44,505 nt of DNA from contig JANWVF010000052.1 of assembly GCA_025056965.1 (NCBI GenBank), forward strand, positions 1 through 44,505, written 5' to 3'. The translations under genes were made by a program, and so were the position numbers. Shown here piece after piece: positions 33,195 through 40,941 of this stretch (within the stretch, counting starts at the first letter, position 1; every line of letters starts with the position of its first letter). Origin of the DNA: Thermoflexales bacterium. Lineage in GTDB: Bacteria > Chloroflexota > Anaerolineae > J036 > Brachytrichaceae. The notes under the pieces were generated by a model. It worked only from the letters and a program-made list of their open reading frames with translations, was not told the origin of the DNA and did not search any database.

Positions 33195-34667
33195 ATGTCA
33201 GTCACGATTCGCATCCCCACTCCCCTGCGGCCGTATGTGGGCGGAGCCAAAGAGATCAAGGGCAGCGCCGGCACGGTCGCAGAGGTGTTGGCCGCGCTGA
33301 GCACGGCTTACCCTGAATTAAAGCGACATCTCTTCAATGAAGAGGGCAAGCTGCGCTCGTTCGTCAACGTGTATTTAGGCGACGAGGACGTGCGCCATCT
33401 GCAAGGGCCGGACACGCCGGTGCCCGATGGAGCCACGCTGAGCATCGTGCCGAGCGTGGCCGGCGGCACTGCGCCGGCGTCGGTCGTGGCAGAGACGAAC
33501 GACGTGCGCCTATCCAACGAGGAAATCCGCCGCTATTCGCGCCATCTGATCTTGCCGGAGATCGCCATGGCCGGTCAAAAGAAACTCAAGCAGGCCAGCG
33601 TGCTGCTGGTCGGCGTGGGTGGATTGGGCGCACCCGCGGCGATGTATCTGGCTGCCGCCGGCGTGGGTCATCTGGGCATCGTGGACTTTGACGTGGTGGA
33701 CGAGTCGAATCTGCAACGTCAGGTCATCCACGGTCAAAGCACCGTCGGCAAGCCCAAGTTACAGAGCGCCGCGCAGCGCATCCGGGACATTAACCCGTTC
33801 GTCGAGGTGACCGGCTACGAGGAGCCGCTGACCAGCCAGAACGCGCTGCGCATCTTTGCCGACTATGACGTGATCGTGGACGGCACGGATAACTTCCCCA
33901 CGCGTTACTTAGTCAACGATGCGTGCGTGCTGCTCGGCAAGCCGAACGTATACGGCAGCATCTTCCGCTTCGAGGGGCAAGCATCGGTGTTCTGGGCCGA
34001 GCATGGCCCGTGCTACCGCTGCCTTTACCCGGAGCCGCCGCCGCCCGGCCTAGTGCCGTCGTGCGCAGAGGGCGGCGTGTTGGGTGTGTTGCCCGGCGTC
34101 ATCGGCGTGATCCAGGCCACCGAGGCCATCAAACTCATCACCGGGGTGGGCGAACCGCTGATCGGCCGGCTGCTGCTCTACGACGCGCTGGAAATGCGCT
34201 TCCGCGAGCTGAAGCTGCGCAAAGATCCTGCCTGTCCGATATGCGGCGAGCGTCCTACCATACGCGAACTAATTGACTACGAGGCGTTCTGCGGCGTGCC
34301 TTTGCGCGACGGCGCCGCGCGAGACGCGGCGTCCGGCGTGCCGGAGATCACCGTCCAGGAGCTGAAGCAGCGCCTTGAAGCCGGGCTGGAGCAGACGAAC
34401 GCGCTCCTCATTGACGTGCGCGAGCCGTACGAGTGGCAGATTGCTCATCTCGACGCCGCAAGGCTGATCCCGAAGGGGGAGATCCAAAATCACCTCCACG
34501 AGCTCAGCCAGGCCGACGAGATCTTGGTGTATTGCCGGAGCGGCGCGCGCAGCGCCGACGTGGTGCGTTTCCTGATCAACGACGTCGGCTTCCGCAAGGT
34601 GAAGAACGTCAAAGGTGGCATCTTGGCCTGGGCGCGCGAGATTGACCCGCGCATGCCGGTGTATTGA
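33195..34667 (+). CDS. CysO/MoaD ubiquitin-like carrier - MoeB/ThiF E1 - rhodanese triple fusion
   Basis: A 490-residue protein. Residues 1-91 are a ThiS/MoaD/CysO beta-grasp domain: IRIPTPLRPYVGG, TVAEVLAAL, LRSFVNVYLGDEDVRHLQG, ending DGATLSIVPSVAGG with the carrier Gly-Gly at G90-G91, here internal. Residues 105-365 are an E1-like adenylyltransferase: RYSRHLILPEI, ATP loop VGVGGLGAP (139-147), DESNLQRQ, DGTDNFPTRY, structural zinc C273/C276 and C347/C350, and C290 in PSCAEGGVLG. Residues 384-490 are a rhodanese with active loop C447-RSGARS. MoeB-rhodanese (MoeZ) is known; having its own carrier in cis is unusual. ATG 33195 is preferred to GTG 33189 because a -10 box lies seven bases upstream. 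Confidence 0.92.
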   Translation: MSVTIRIPTPLRPYVGGAKEIKGSAGTVAEVLAALSTAYPELKRHLFNEEGKLRSFVNVYLGDEDVRHLQGPDTPVPDGATLSIVPSVAGGTAPASVVAETNDVRLSNEEIRRYSRHLILPEIAMAGQKKLKQASVLLVGVGGLGAPAAMYLAAAGVGHLGIVDFDVVDESNLQRQVIHGQSTVGKPKLQSAAQRIRDINPFVEVTGYEEPLTSQNALRIFADYDVIVDGTDNFPTRYLVNDACVLLGKPNVYGSIFRFEGQASVFWAEHGPCYRCLYPEPPPPGLVPSCAEGGVLGVLPGVIGVIQATEAIKLITGVGEPLIGRLLLYDALEMRFRELKLRKDPACPICGERPTIRELIDYEAFCGVPLRDGAARDAASGVPEITVQELKQRLEAGLEQTNALLIDVREPYEWQIAHLDAARLIPKGEIQNHLHELSQADEILVYCRSGARSADVVRFLINDVGFRKVKNVKGGILAWAREIDPRMPVY

Positions 34668-34675
34668 CTCAAGCC

Positions 34676-35071
34676 TCAACGAACCGCCGAGGCCAGGTTC
34701 GTCGCGCCGACGACGGCGATCGCTACCCCGGCCACGGCCAACACGGCCGGCAATAGCCACAGTCGCAGCGGCGAAGCGATCTGGGCGATCTCCGGGTAAG
34801 CTGGATCGTAAATGACCGTCACTTGCTCGCCGGCCTCGTATCCGGGCGCGCGCGGGAGCGACACCTCAACCGACCGACCGTCGCGCGTGGTGAACCGAAG
34901 CAGCGCAGGAGAATGATGCGATGCGTCTGTGCCTTGTGGCACGTCCGTCCTATGAACCGTCGCCGTCGCCGTGTAGGACAGCGAGCGGCGCAACAACACG
35001 ACGCCGGCCGCGGCCAGCAAGCATCCGATCACGATGAGCGGCATCGCAACGATCAGGCGCACAGCATCCAT
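34676..35071 (-). CDS. DUF3592-type membrane protein
   Basis: A 131-residue protein with two membrane helices: LIVAMPLIVIGCLLAAAGVVLL near the N-terminus and LWLLPAVLAVAGVAIAVVGATNLA near the C-terminus. Between them is a small beta domain with TATVHRTDV, LRFTTRDGRSVEVSLP, and GEQVTVIYDPAYPEIAQI, the motif (G-x-x-V-x-V-x-Y-D-P-x-P) typical of DUF3592. Function is unknown. It converges with the sulfur-carrier fusion gene, eight bases apart. The following 142 bp to the SH3b gene contain only a candidate -10 box. Confidence 0.82.
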   Translation of the reverse strand: MDAVRLIVAMPLIVIGCLLAAAGVVLLRRSLSYTATATVHRTDVPQGTDASHHSPALLRFTTRDGRSVEVSLPRAPGYEAGEQVTVIYDPAYPEIAQIASPLRLWLLPAVLAVAGVAIAVVGATNLASAVR

Positions 35072-35170
35072 ATGCGCTAGTGTGAATCAATCCCGCACAA
35101 CCGGCAACCCGCCTCGCTTGCCGGGACTCCCTGGCGAAAGTTCAGGGATTCGGCAAAGCTGCGCACCGAG

Positions 35171-35176
35171 TAGAAT
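35171..35176 (+). promoter_or_regulatory. candidate -10 box (TAGAAT) for the SH3b protein
   Basis: TAGAAT lies 37 bases before the ATG at 35214, implying a leader of about 30 bases. The -35 is weak, and no clear Shine-Dalgarno is visible. Confidence 0.3.
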
Positions 35177-35213
35177 GCCGTTTGCGAGTTGGGCTCGCGA
35201 AGACTGCTGAAGC

Positions 35214-35807
35214 ATGTCTGTACAGAAGACTCCTGACCGTCGCGGCGGCGTGGACGACCAGAGGATTCACTGGGAAGAGGATCTGAAGCCGTTTAGGCGC
35301 CTGCCCCGGCAGCCACGTGCCTATCCTGAGCAGCGCGTGCCGGCCATCATCCCCATGGCGGTCAGCTTCGCTTTGGTCGGCGCGGCGTGTTTCCTCGCCG
35401 CATCGTTCGTCAACCAGAATCGCCCCGCGCTGAATTTCAGCGCTCCGACAGCGACGATTCAGATCATCCTCCCTACGCCGACGGAGGAAATTCCACCGAC
35501 GGCGACGCCGTATATCGCGCCGACCGCCACGCCGACACCGGAGCCGACCCCGGTCACCGAGAGTCGGCCTGGGGTCATCGGCGTCGGGGTGCGCGTGATG
35601 ATCTTCGGCACCGGCGGCAACGGCCTTAACTTCCGACGCGAACCTTCGATCTCGGCAGAACGAATTCGCAGTTTGCCGGATGGGACGATCTACGAAGTGG
35701 TGGGCGGCCCGCAGGAGAACGGCGGCTTCGTGTGGTGGCAGCTGCGCGACCCGAGCGACGGCACCATCGGATGGGGCGTGCAGAATTACCTGCAGCCAGT
35801 GCCGTGA
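35214..35807 (+). CDS. single-span membrane protein with extracellular SH3b domain
   Basis: A 197-residue protein. A basic cytoplasmic segment (1-42) precedes one membrane helix (about 43-65, VPAIIPMAVSFALVGAACFLAA). A Pro/Thr-rich spacer follows (about 78-118, repeated PTATP-like units), then an SH3-like domain (122-197) with GNGLNFRREPSISAERIRSLPDGTIYEVVGG and WWQLRDPSDGTIGWGVQNYL. Such N-in/C-out proteins place an SH3b module on the cell surface, often to bind wall or surface polymers. The partner is not known. It stands alone between a DUF3592 gene and the amidohydrolase. Confidence 0.8.
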   Translation: MSVQKTPDRRGGVDDQRIHWEEDLKPFRRLPRQPRAYPEQRVPAIIPMAVSFALVGAACFLAASFVNQNRPALNFSAPTATIQIILPTPTEEIPPTATPYIAPTATPTPEPTPVTESRPGVIGVGVRVMIFGTGGNGLNFRREPSISAERIRSLPDGTIYEVVGGPQENGGFVWWQLRDPSDGTIGWGVQNYLQPVP

Positions 35808-35860
35808 CCATAGGCCGATGCGTCGTCCGGGGCGTGCCGCGTCGGTGTGCGCGACAAAAT

Positions 35861-37204
35861 CTAAGTAGGATAAGTGGCCAGGCGCTTCTCGGCTACGCGC
35901 TGGTTCAGGCGCTCCAACCGGCGAGCGATCTCGGCCTTGACGCGCGGCAGGTCAACGGTCAGCAGCCGACCGCTGCGCATCAGCAACTTGCCGTCGCAGA
36001 TCACCGTATCCACATCGCCCGCGCGGCTCGAATAGACGAGGTTGGCAATCGCGTCGTAGCGCGGGAAGAGGTGCGCCCCGTCTTGGCGCAGCAGGGCGAT
36101 GTCGGCCAGCTTGCCTGCGGAAAGATCGCCGATGTCCGGCAGGCGCAGCGCCGCTGCGCCGCCGGCGAACGCAATGTCCACCACTTCGCGAAGCGGCATC
36201 GTCGTCGAATCTTTGGCCGCCTGCTTCTGGTCGAGCGCCAACAGGCGCATCTGCTCGAGCACATCTAGCGTGTTGCTGCTCACCACCCCATCGGTGCCGA
36301 TCCCCACGATGATGCCGGCCGCGCGCATAGCGCGCACCGGCGCCGTGCCCATCGCCAGCTTCATGTAGGTCTTGGGACACTGGGCCACTGCCACATCGTG
36401 ATCTTTGAGCATCGCGATGTCCTCGGGCGTCAGGCCGATGCCGTGCGCCAGCAACACCGGCACGTCGAGCACGCCGGCCTGCTGCAACATGACCGGCGGG
36501 GTCACGCCGTGCCTCTTCAAACTGAGCGCGACCTGATCGTGGGTCTCGCTGCAGTGGATGTGAATGCCGGTGTTCAATTCCTTAGCGCGCCGAGCCGTGA
36601 GCGCCAGGAAGTCACGATCGCAGAGATAGGGTGAATGCGGCGCAAGCCACGTGGTGATGCGCCCGCCGGCTGCGCCCTGCCAGCGTCGCGCGAAGGCCAC
36701 CGTTTGCTCCAGCTTTGCCTCGCCCTCGTGACCAAAGACCGCCCAGCCGATGTTGGCGCGCACGCCGGTTTCGTCCACCGCCTGGGCGATTTCGTCGCAG
36801 AAGAAGTAGTGATCGGCGAACGTCGTGACGCCGCTCTGGATCATCTCGGCGATGGCCAACAGCGCGCCCCAGTAAATATCTTCCGCCTCCTCGTTGCTCT
36901 CCAACGGCCAGATGTAGTCATTGAACCAGGACTCGATGGTGACGTCCTCGGCCAAGCCGCGGAAGAGCACCATCGGCGCGTGGGTGTGGCAATTGATCAA
37001 GCCGGGGATGGCGAGCAGACCATCGGCGTCCACGATCTCGCGCGCTTGGGCGCGGTCAATCGCCCTGGTCGGCGCAATCGCGGCGATGCGATTGCCGGCG
37101 ATGGCGATATCGTGAGCGTTGACGACGGTGTATCGGCCGTCTTGACGCATGAGCACGTCGCAGCCGACGACGAGCAGATCAAACGCTGAAAGCACCTGCG
37201 GCAT
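35861..37204 (-). CDS. mtaD: amidohydrolase, S-adenosylhomocysteine/5'-methylthioadenosine deaminase type
   Basis: A 447-residue TIM-barrel metal hydrolase. It shows the metal motif NCHTHAP (H73, H75), TIESWFNDYIWPLE, SGVTTFADHYFF, HIHCSETHDQV, LAHGIGLTPEDIAML, VAQCPKTYMKLAMGTAPV and GTDGVVSSNTLDVLEQMRL, the pattern of MtaD/SAH deaminases. These turn SAH, MTA or 5'-deoxyadenosine into the inosine form. The alternative is a related cytosine or chlorohydrolase-like member. The frame is open 22 codons upstream, but the ATG at 37204 lies seven bases after a TATACT box with a TTGCCT -35 exactly 17 bp away. The gene diverges from the GT-C glycosyltransferase. Confidence 0.88.
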   Translation of the reverse strand: MPQVLSAFDLLVVGCDVLMRQDGRYTVVNAHDIAIAGNRIAAIAPTRAIDRAQAREIVDADGLLAIPGLINCHTHAPMVLFRGLAEDVTIESWFNDYIWPLESNEEAEDIYWGALLAIAEMIQSGVTTFADHYFFCDEIAQAVDETGVRANIGWAVFGHEGEAKLEQTVAFARRWQGAAGGRITTWLAPHSPYLCDRDFLALTARRAKELNTGIHIHCSETHDQVALSLKRHGVTPPVMLQQAGVLDVPVLLAHGIGLTPEDIAMLKDHDVAVAQCPKTYMKLAMGTAPVRAMRAAGIIVGIGTDGVVSSNTLDVLEQMRLLALDQKQAAKDSTTMPLREVVDIAFAGGAAALRLPDIGDLSAGKLADIALLRQDGAHLFPRYDAIANLVYSSRAGDVDTVICDGKLLMRSGRLLTVDLPRVKAEIARRLERLNQRVAEKRLATYPT

Positions 37205-37211
37205 TGAACCG

Positions 37212-37240
37212 AGTATATTCAGCGCGCTCCCGGCAGGCAA
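37212..37240 (-). promoter_or_regulatory. leaderless promoter of mtaD, overlapping a forward -10 (AGTATATT)
   Basis: On the minus strand: TTGCCT (37240-37235), 17-bp spacer, TATACT (37217-37212), seven bases, ATG at 37204. On the plus strand the same core reads TATATT at 37214-37219, which could serve the GT-C gene starting at 37276. The geometry is the same as at 30743-30750. Confidence 0.6.
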
Positions 37241-37275
37241 CTCAGTGCGCGCCTGTTGAACACGCATCAACCGCT

Positions 37276-39708
37276 ATGCGGCTCGACAACCTTCTGCGCT
37301 TCGATTACTGGCTGGACGCCGCAGTGACCGCGCAACCCGCCGGCCCAACTATGTGGTCGGTCGTGGCAGCCGGGCTAATTGCTTGTCTGGCCGTCGGGTG
37401 GCTCAGGCGTGGCCGACGCATCCCGCGCGACGTCGCCTTTGCTTGGTTCATCGCGGGTGGGCTGGTGGCGCTGGTCGGGCTGGGGCGGTTGTTCGCGATT
37501 CCCGTCCTTGGCCTGCGGGCGGGCTGGTTGGGCGCCGCCGCGGTGGCGCTGGCGCCGCTGGCGAGGCGCGCGATGGCGCGCGCGCGCGCAGATGGGCTGG
37601 CGGGTGACTGCCTGCGCGCGCTGGCCTTTGGCCCACCGCGCACGGCCGGCGACTGGAGCGCGACGACTGCAGCGCTATGGCTGACCGCGCACGGCCTTGG
37701 CCTGGCGATCGTCTGCGCCAACCTCGGCCTCTCGCTCTGGCTGGCGCCGGCGCTGCTGGCACTTTTGCCGGCGCCGCTCATCATCGCGCTGATCGCGCCG
37801 AACCGAGCCCAGCCGCGCGCAGGCCGGCTTTGGATGCTCTCCTCGCTCTCGCCGCTGATGATCACCTACCTCACAGCATGGCTGAGCTTCAGCGGCGTGC
37901 GACTGGAAGGCGCGCTGAACGGCGTGCTCTCGCCGTTGCTATCGCTCATCGTCATGTCGGCGCTCTCGTTCGTGATCGGCGGACGATGGGCGGCACAGGC
38001 ACTAGAGATCGGCGATGAGGGATTCGCGCGCCGGAGCGCAGGGCTGCTCGTGGCGGCCTCCCTCGGCTGGTCGGCCTGGACGGCCATGGTATTACACACC
38101 CACGGCGTCACAGGCAGCGACCCCTATGCTTACGCGCAGATGGGGGTGGATCTGGTCACGCGCGGCACGGTGTTTCACGCCTTCCCCCTGGCGCAGCTCA
38201 CCTACGCGCTGGACATCCCTTCACATCCCATCGTGCACGTTGGCTATCGCATCCCCGACGGAGAGCGCTACGAAGCGACCACCGTCTGGCCGCCGGGGTA
38301 CGCCGTCTTCACCGGCCTGGCCTACGCCCTCGCCGGCGAGCGCGGCTTGTATCTCGTCACGCCGCTGCTGAACTTGATCGCGCTCGGCGCGATGGCATGG
38401 TTCGCGCGCTGCGTGTCGGGCAGCGTGTATCAGTCATCGCCCCTCGGCCAGCATGCACCGCGCCAGGAATGCAGCGAGCCTTTCGCCGTGGCCGCCCTCA
38501 CCGTCTTCTTCGGCGCCACCTCGTACCAACAGGTGGAATGGCAAATGATGCCGATGGCCGACATCGCCGCGCAGCTCTTCTCGATTCTGGCGCTCACGCT
38601 GGCGCTACGCGCCGGTAGCTCACTGAGGATGGCCGTCCTGAGCGGCCTGGCGTTGGGCATCGCGTTTGATATTCGCTACACCCAGGTGCTGATGGCGCCG
38701 GCGATCGCGCTCGCGCTCATGGGCAGCACAACAAATGTCGCGCCGGAGATGGCCTGGAAGGATCGCCTCAGGCCGTATGTCCTACGGCTTGCGTCCTGCG
38801 CCATCGCAGCCTGGGTCGCAGCGTCGCCCGTGTTGATTTACCACACGGTCGCGTTCGGCGGGCCGTTCCACGTCGGCTCGGAAGAGCTGAGCAACTTCTC
38901 ACTGGCGCGACTGCCCGAGACGCTAGGGCGCACGCTCAGCGAATTGAATCACTATCGCGAGTTCGGCTGGCTGACGCCACTGATCTTGATCGGCGGCGCG
39001 GCGATGTGGCGGCGCAGTCGCTACGCGCTGGCCGTTTTGGCGGCCTACGTCGGCGTGTTGTTCCTCTTCCACATTGCCTACGCCTATTTGCGCCTGCGCG
39101 ACATCCTCTTCCTATTCCCGGTGCTGCACCTGCTGGCCGCCATCGGCGCGGTCGAACTGTGGCGCACGGCCTGGGCTTGGGCCGAGCGGGCATCGGATTG
39201 CCACCGCCGGCCTTTCACTCCCCTTCTCCTCCGGACGCTCAAACACGTGACGGTCATCGGCGTGATTTGCGCGTTGTCCTTTCTATTTGTGCTGCGGGCG
39301 ATGGAAACGCTGGCCTTGCCGATCACGCGCGGCTTTGGGGGATTCGGCTACCTGGTGCGCGAGCAACGGCTCTCGTTCGAGCGTCTGCGCCGGATGACGC
39401 CGGAGCATGCCGTCATCGGTTGCTCGCTGAACAGCGGCGCGGTGGACCTGCACGCTGGCCGCATGGCCTTCCGACCGGCGGGTTGGACGCCGGATGAACT
39501 CACGCGATTCGTGGATGCGCTGCATGCGACGGGACGCCCGGTCTTCTTGCTGGACGATGGGGCAGAACTGCGCGCAGCGCTGGCGACGCTGCGCGCGCGC
39601 TATGCCCTCCGTGAGGTGGGCTATCTCGATGTGCCATACTACGAGGCCGTCGGCGGCGGATCGCAGAACCGGCGCGCGGCACTGTTCGAGATCAAGCCAC
39701 GTCGGTGA
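37276..39708 (+). CDS. GT-C fold membrane glycosyltransferase (PMT/ArnT-like)
   Basis: An 810-residue polytopic protein with well over ten membrane spans along its length. The loop GSDPYAYAQMGVDLVTRGTVF puts the first-extracytoplasmic-loop acidic residue of GT-C enzymes at D282, and further loops (YEATTVWPPGYAVFTGLAYALAG; ATSYQQVEWQMMPMADIAAQLFSILALTLA) match the PMT_2/GT39-like pattern of polyprenyl-phosphate-sugar transferases. The C-terminal 120 residues are soluble. The N-terminal third (four to six spans before the catalytic loop) is longer than in most family members. It precedes a GT2 and a small membrane protein, suggesting a surface-glycan role; acceptor unknown. No clear ribosome site precedes the ATG. 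Confidence 0.82.
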   Translation: MRLDNLLRFDYWLDAAVTAQPAGPTMWSVVAAGLIACLAVGWLRRGRRIPRDVAFAWFIAGGLVALVGLGRLFAIPVLGLRAGWLGAAAVALAPLARRAMARARADGLAGDCLRALAFGPPRTAGDWSATTAALWLTAHGLGLAIVCANLGLSLWLAPALLALLPAPLIIALIAPNRAQPRAGRLWMLSSLSPLMITYLTAWLSFSGVRLEGALNGVLSPLLSLIVMSALSFVIGGRWAAQALEIGDEGFARRSAGLLVAASLGWSAWTAMVLHTHGVTGSDPYAYAQMGVDLVTRGTVFHAFPLAQLTYALDIPSHPIVHVGYRIPDGERYEATTVWPPGYAVFTGLAYALAGERGLYLVTPLLNLIALGAMAWFARCVSGSVYQSSPLGQHAPRQECSEPFAVAALTVFFGATSYQQVEWQMMPMADIAAQLFSILALTLALRAGSSLRMAVLSGLALGIAFDIRYTQVLMAPAIALALMGSTTNVAPEMAWKDRLRPYVLRLASCAIAAWVAASPVLIYHTVAFGGPFHVGSEELSNFSLARLPETLGRTLSELNHYREFGWLTPLILIGGAAMWRRSRYALAVLAAYVGVLFLFHIAYAYLRLRDILFLFPVLHLLAAIGAVELWRTAWAWAERASDCHRRPFTPLLLRTLKHVTVIGVICALSFLFVLRAMETLALPITRGFGGFGYLVREQRLSFERLRRMTPEHAVIGCSLNSGAVDLHAGRMAFRPAGWTPDELTRFVDALHATGRPVFLLDDGAELRAALATLRARYALREVGYLDVPYYEAVGGGSQNRRAALFEIKPRR

Positions 39709-39741
39709 TCCCGGTTCGCGGCCTTAGAATCGGCGTATACC

Positions 39742-40647
39742 GTGTGCGCATCGCTCCTCGACCTCGTCGTCGTTATCTTGAACTACAACACGCGCGAGCT
39801 TTTGCGGGATTGCCTGCGCTCGCTGCGGGCACAAGCCGGCCTGCGCTTTGCAGTCTGCGTGGTGGACAACGCCTCAACCGATGGCAGCGCCGAGATGGTG
39901 GCCGCCGACTTCCCAGAAGTGCTGCTGGTGCGCAGCCCGGTCAACAATGGCTTCTCCGCCGGGAACAACTTGGGGCTCAGGCGCTTCGGCTTTCCGGAGG
40001 GGGGGCAGGCGCGCTATGCCATGCTGCTTAACCCGGACACGGTCGTTCCGCCTGAGGCACTGCGCCAACTGGTCGCCTTTGCCGACGCGCACCCCGACAT
40101 CGGCGTCGTCGGCCCGAAGCTGGTGCTGACGGACGGCTCCCTGGACAAAGCGTGTCGGCGCGGCTTTCCCACGCCAGAGGTGTCGTTCTATCGCTTGGTC
40201 GGGCTGAGCAAGCTCTTCCCGCGCAGCAAGCGTTTCGGCCGCTACAACATGACTTTCCTGGACGAGAACGAGCAGGCCGATGTGGATTCCGTGGTCGGCG
40301 CATGCATGATGCTGCGTGCCGAGGTCATCGGCCGCATCGGGCTGCTCGACGAGCAGTTCTTCATGTATGGCGAAGACTTGGACTGGTGCCTGCGCGCCAA
40401 GCAAGCCGGCTATCGCGTGGTGTATTACCCACAGGTGACCGTGCGGCACGTTAAACGCGCCGCCAGCCGGGCCAGCGCTAAGGCACGGTATGAGTTCCAA
40501 CGCGCGATGTGGCTGTTCTACAAAAAGCACTACCGCGCTCACACCCATCCGCTGCTCGATGGGCTGATCCGACTTGGGCTGGCCGTGCGCGGCGGGCCGG
40601 CGTTGATGCGCGAGATGGCACAACACGAAGGGAGAGAACCGAAATGA
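39742..40647 (+). CDS. family 2 glycosyltransferase (rhamnosyltransferase-like)
   Basis: A 301-residue GT-A enzyme starting at a GTG. LVVVILNYNTRELLRDCLRSL at the N-terminus, VVDNASTDGSAEMV, NNGFSAGNNLGLR, the LLNPDTVV metal motif, GACMMLRAEVIGRIGLLDEQFFMYGEDLDWCLRAKQAGYRV and VRHVKRAAS are all standard for WbbL-like GT2 proteins that add rhamnose or similar sugars. A TAGAAT (39725-39730) ends 11 bases before the GTG. The stop overlaps the ATG of the next small membrane gene. It may act with the upstream GT-C enzyme and the downstream GT4 in making a surface glycan. Confidence 0.88.
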   Translation: MCASLLDLVVVILNYNTRELLRDCLRSLRAQAGLRFAVCVVDNASTDGSAEMVAADFPEVLLVRSPVNNGFSAGNNLGLRRFGFPEGGQARYAMLLNPDTVVPPEALRQLVAFADAHPDIGVVGPKLVLTDGSLDKACRRGFPTPEVSFYRLVGLSKLFPRSKRFGRYNMTFLDENEQADVDSVVGACMMLRAEVIGRIGLLDEQFFMYGEDLDWCLRAKQAGYRVVYYPQVTVRHVKRAASRASAKARYEFQRAMWLFYKKHYRAHTHPLLDGLIRLGLAVRGGPALMREMAQHEGREPK

Positions 40648-40901
40648 CCCCGGAGCAGATGTATCCATTCCGCCTGTTCGGCGTGGCGATGACGGCGTTC
40701 ATCTTGTTGTGTGGCTTGGCCGTGGTGCTGCGCCCTAAGCACAAGATCGTCTCGCCCGGCCACCGCATCGGCAACTTCATCATCTGGATGCTGGGCGAAA
40801 AGAACGGCCTGCGCATCATTCGGCTGTGCGGCTGGGTGATGGTGATCGGCGGGGCGGTGGGATTGATCTCGGTGCTGAGCGCGCTGCTGAGCGCGCGGTG
40901 A
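40644..40901 (+). CDS. small two-span membrane protein
   Basis: An 85-residue protein translationally coupled to the GT2 gene (ATGA overlap) with a GGAGAG ribosome-binding sequence just upstream. Two hydrophobic segments (about 11-29, FGVAMTAFILLCGLAVVL, and 59-82, LCGWVMVIGGAVGLISVL) flank a basic loop with PKHKIVSPGHRIGN. I do not recognise a family. The coupling suggests an accessory membrane subunit for the glycosyltransferase or simply operon membership. A longer open reading (from 40509) reflects shadow sequence in the GT2 gene. Confidence 0.7.
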   Translation: MTPEQMYPFRLFGVAMTAFILLCGLAVVLRPKHKIVSPGHRIGNFIIWMLGEKNGLRIIRLCGWVMVIGGAVGLISVLSALLSAR

Positions 40902-40941
40902 GGCGGCGGCGCGCTTCCCGATCGTGGGAAAATCGGGGGCG

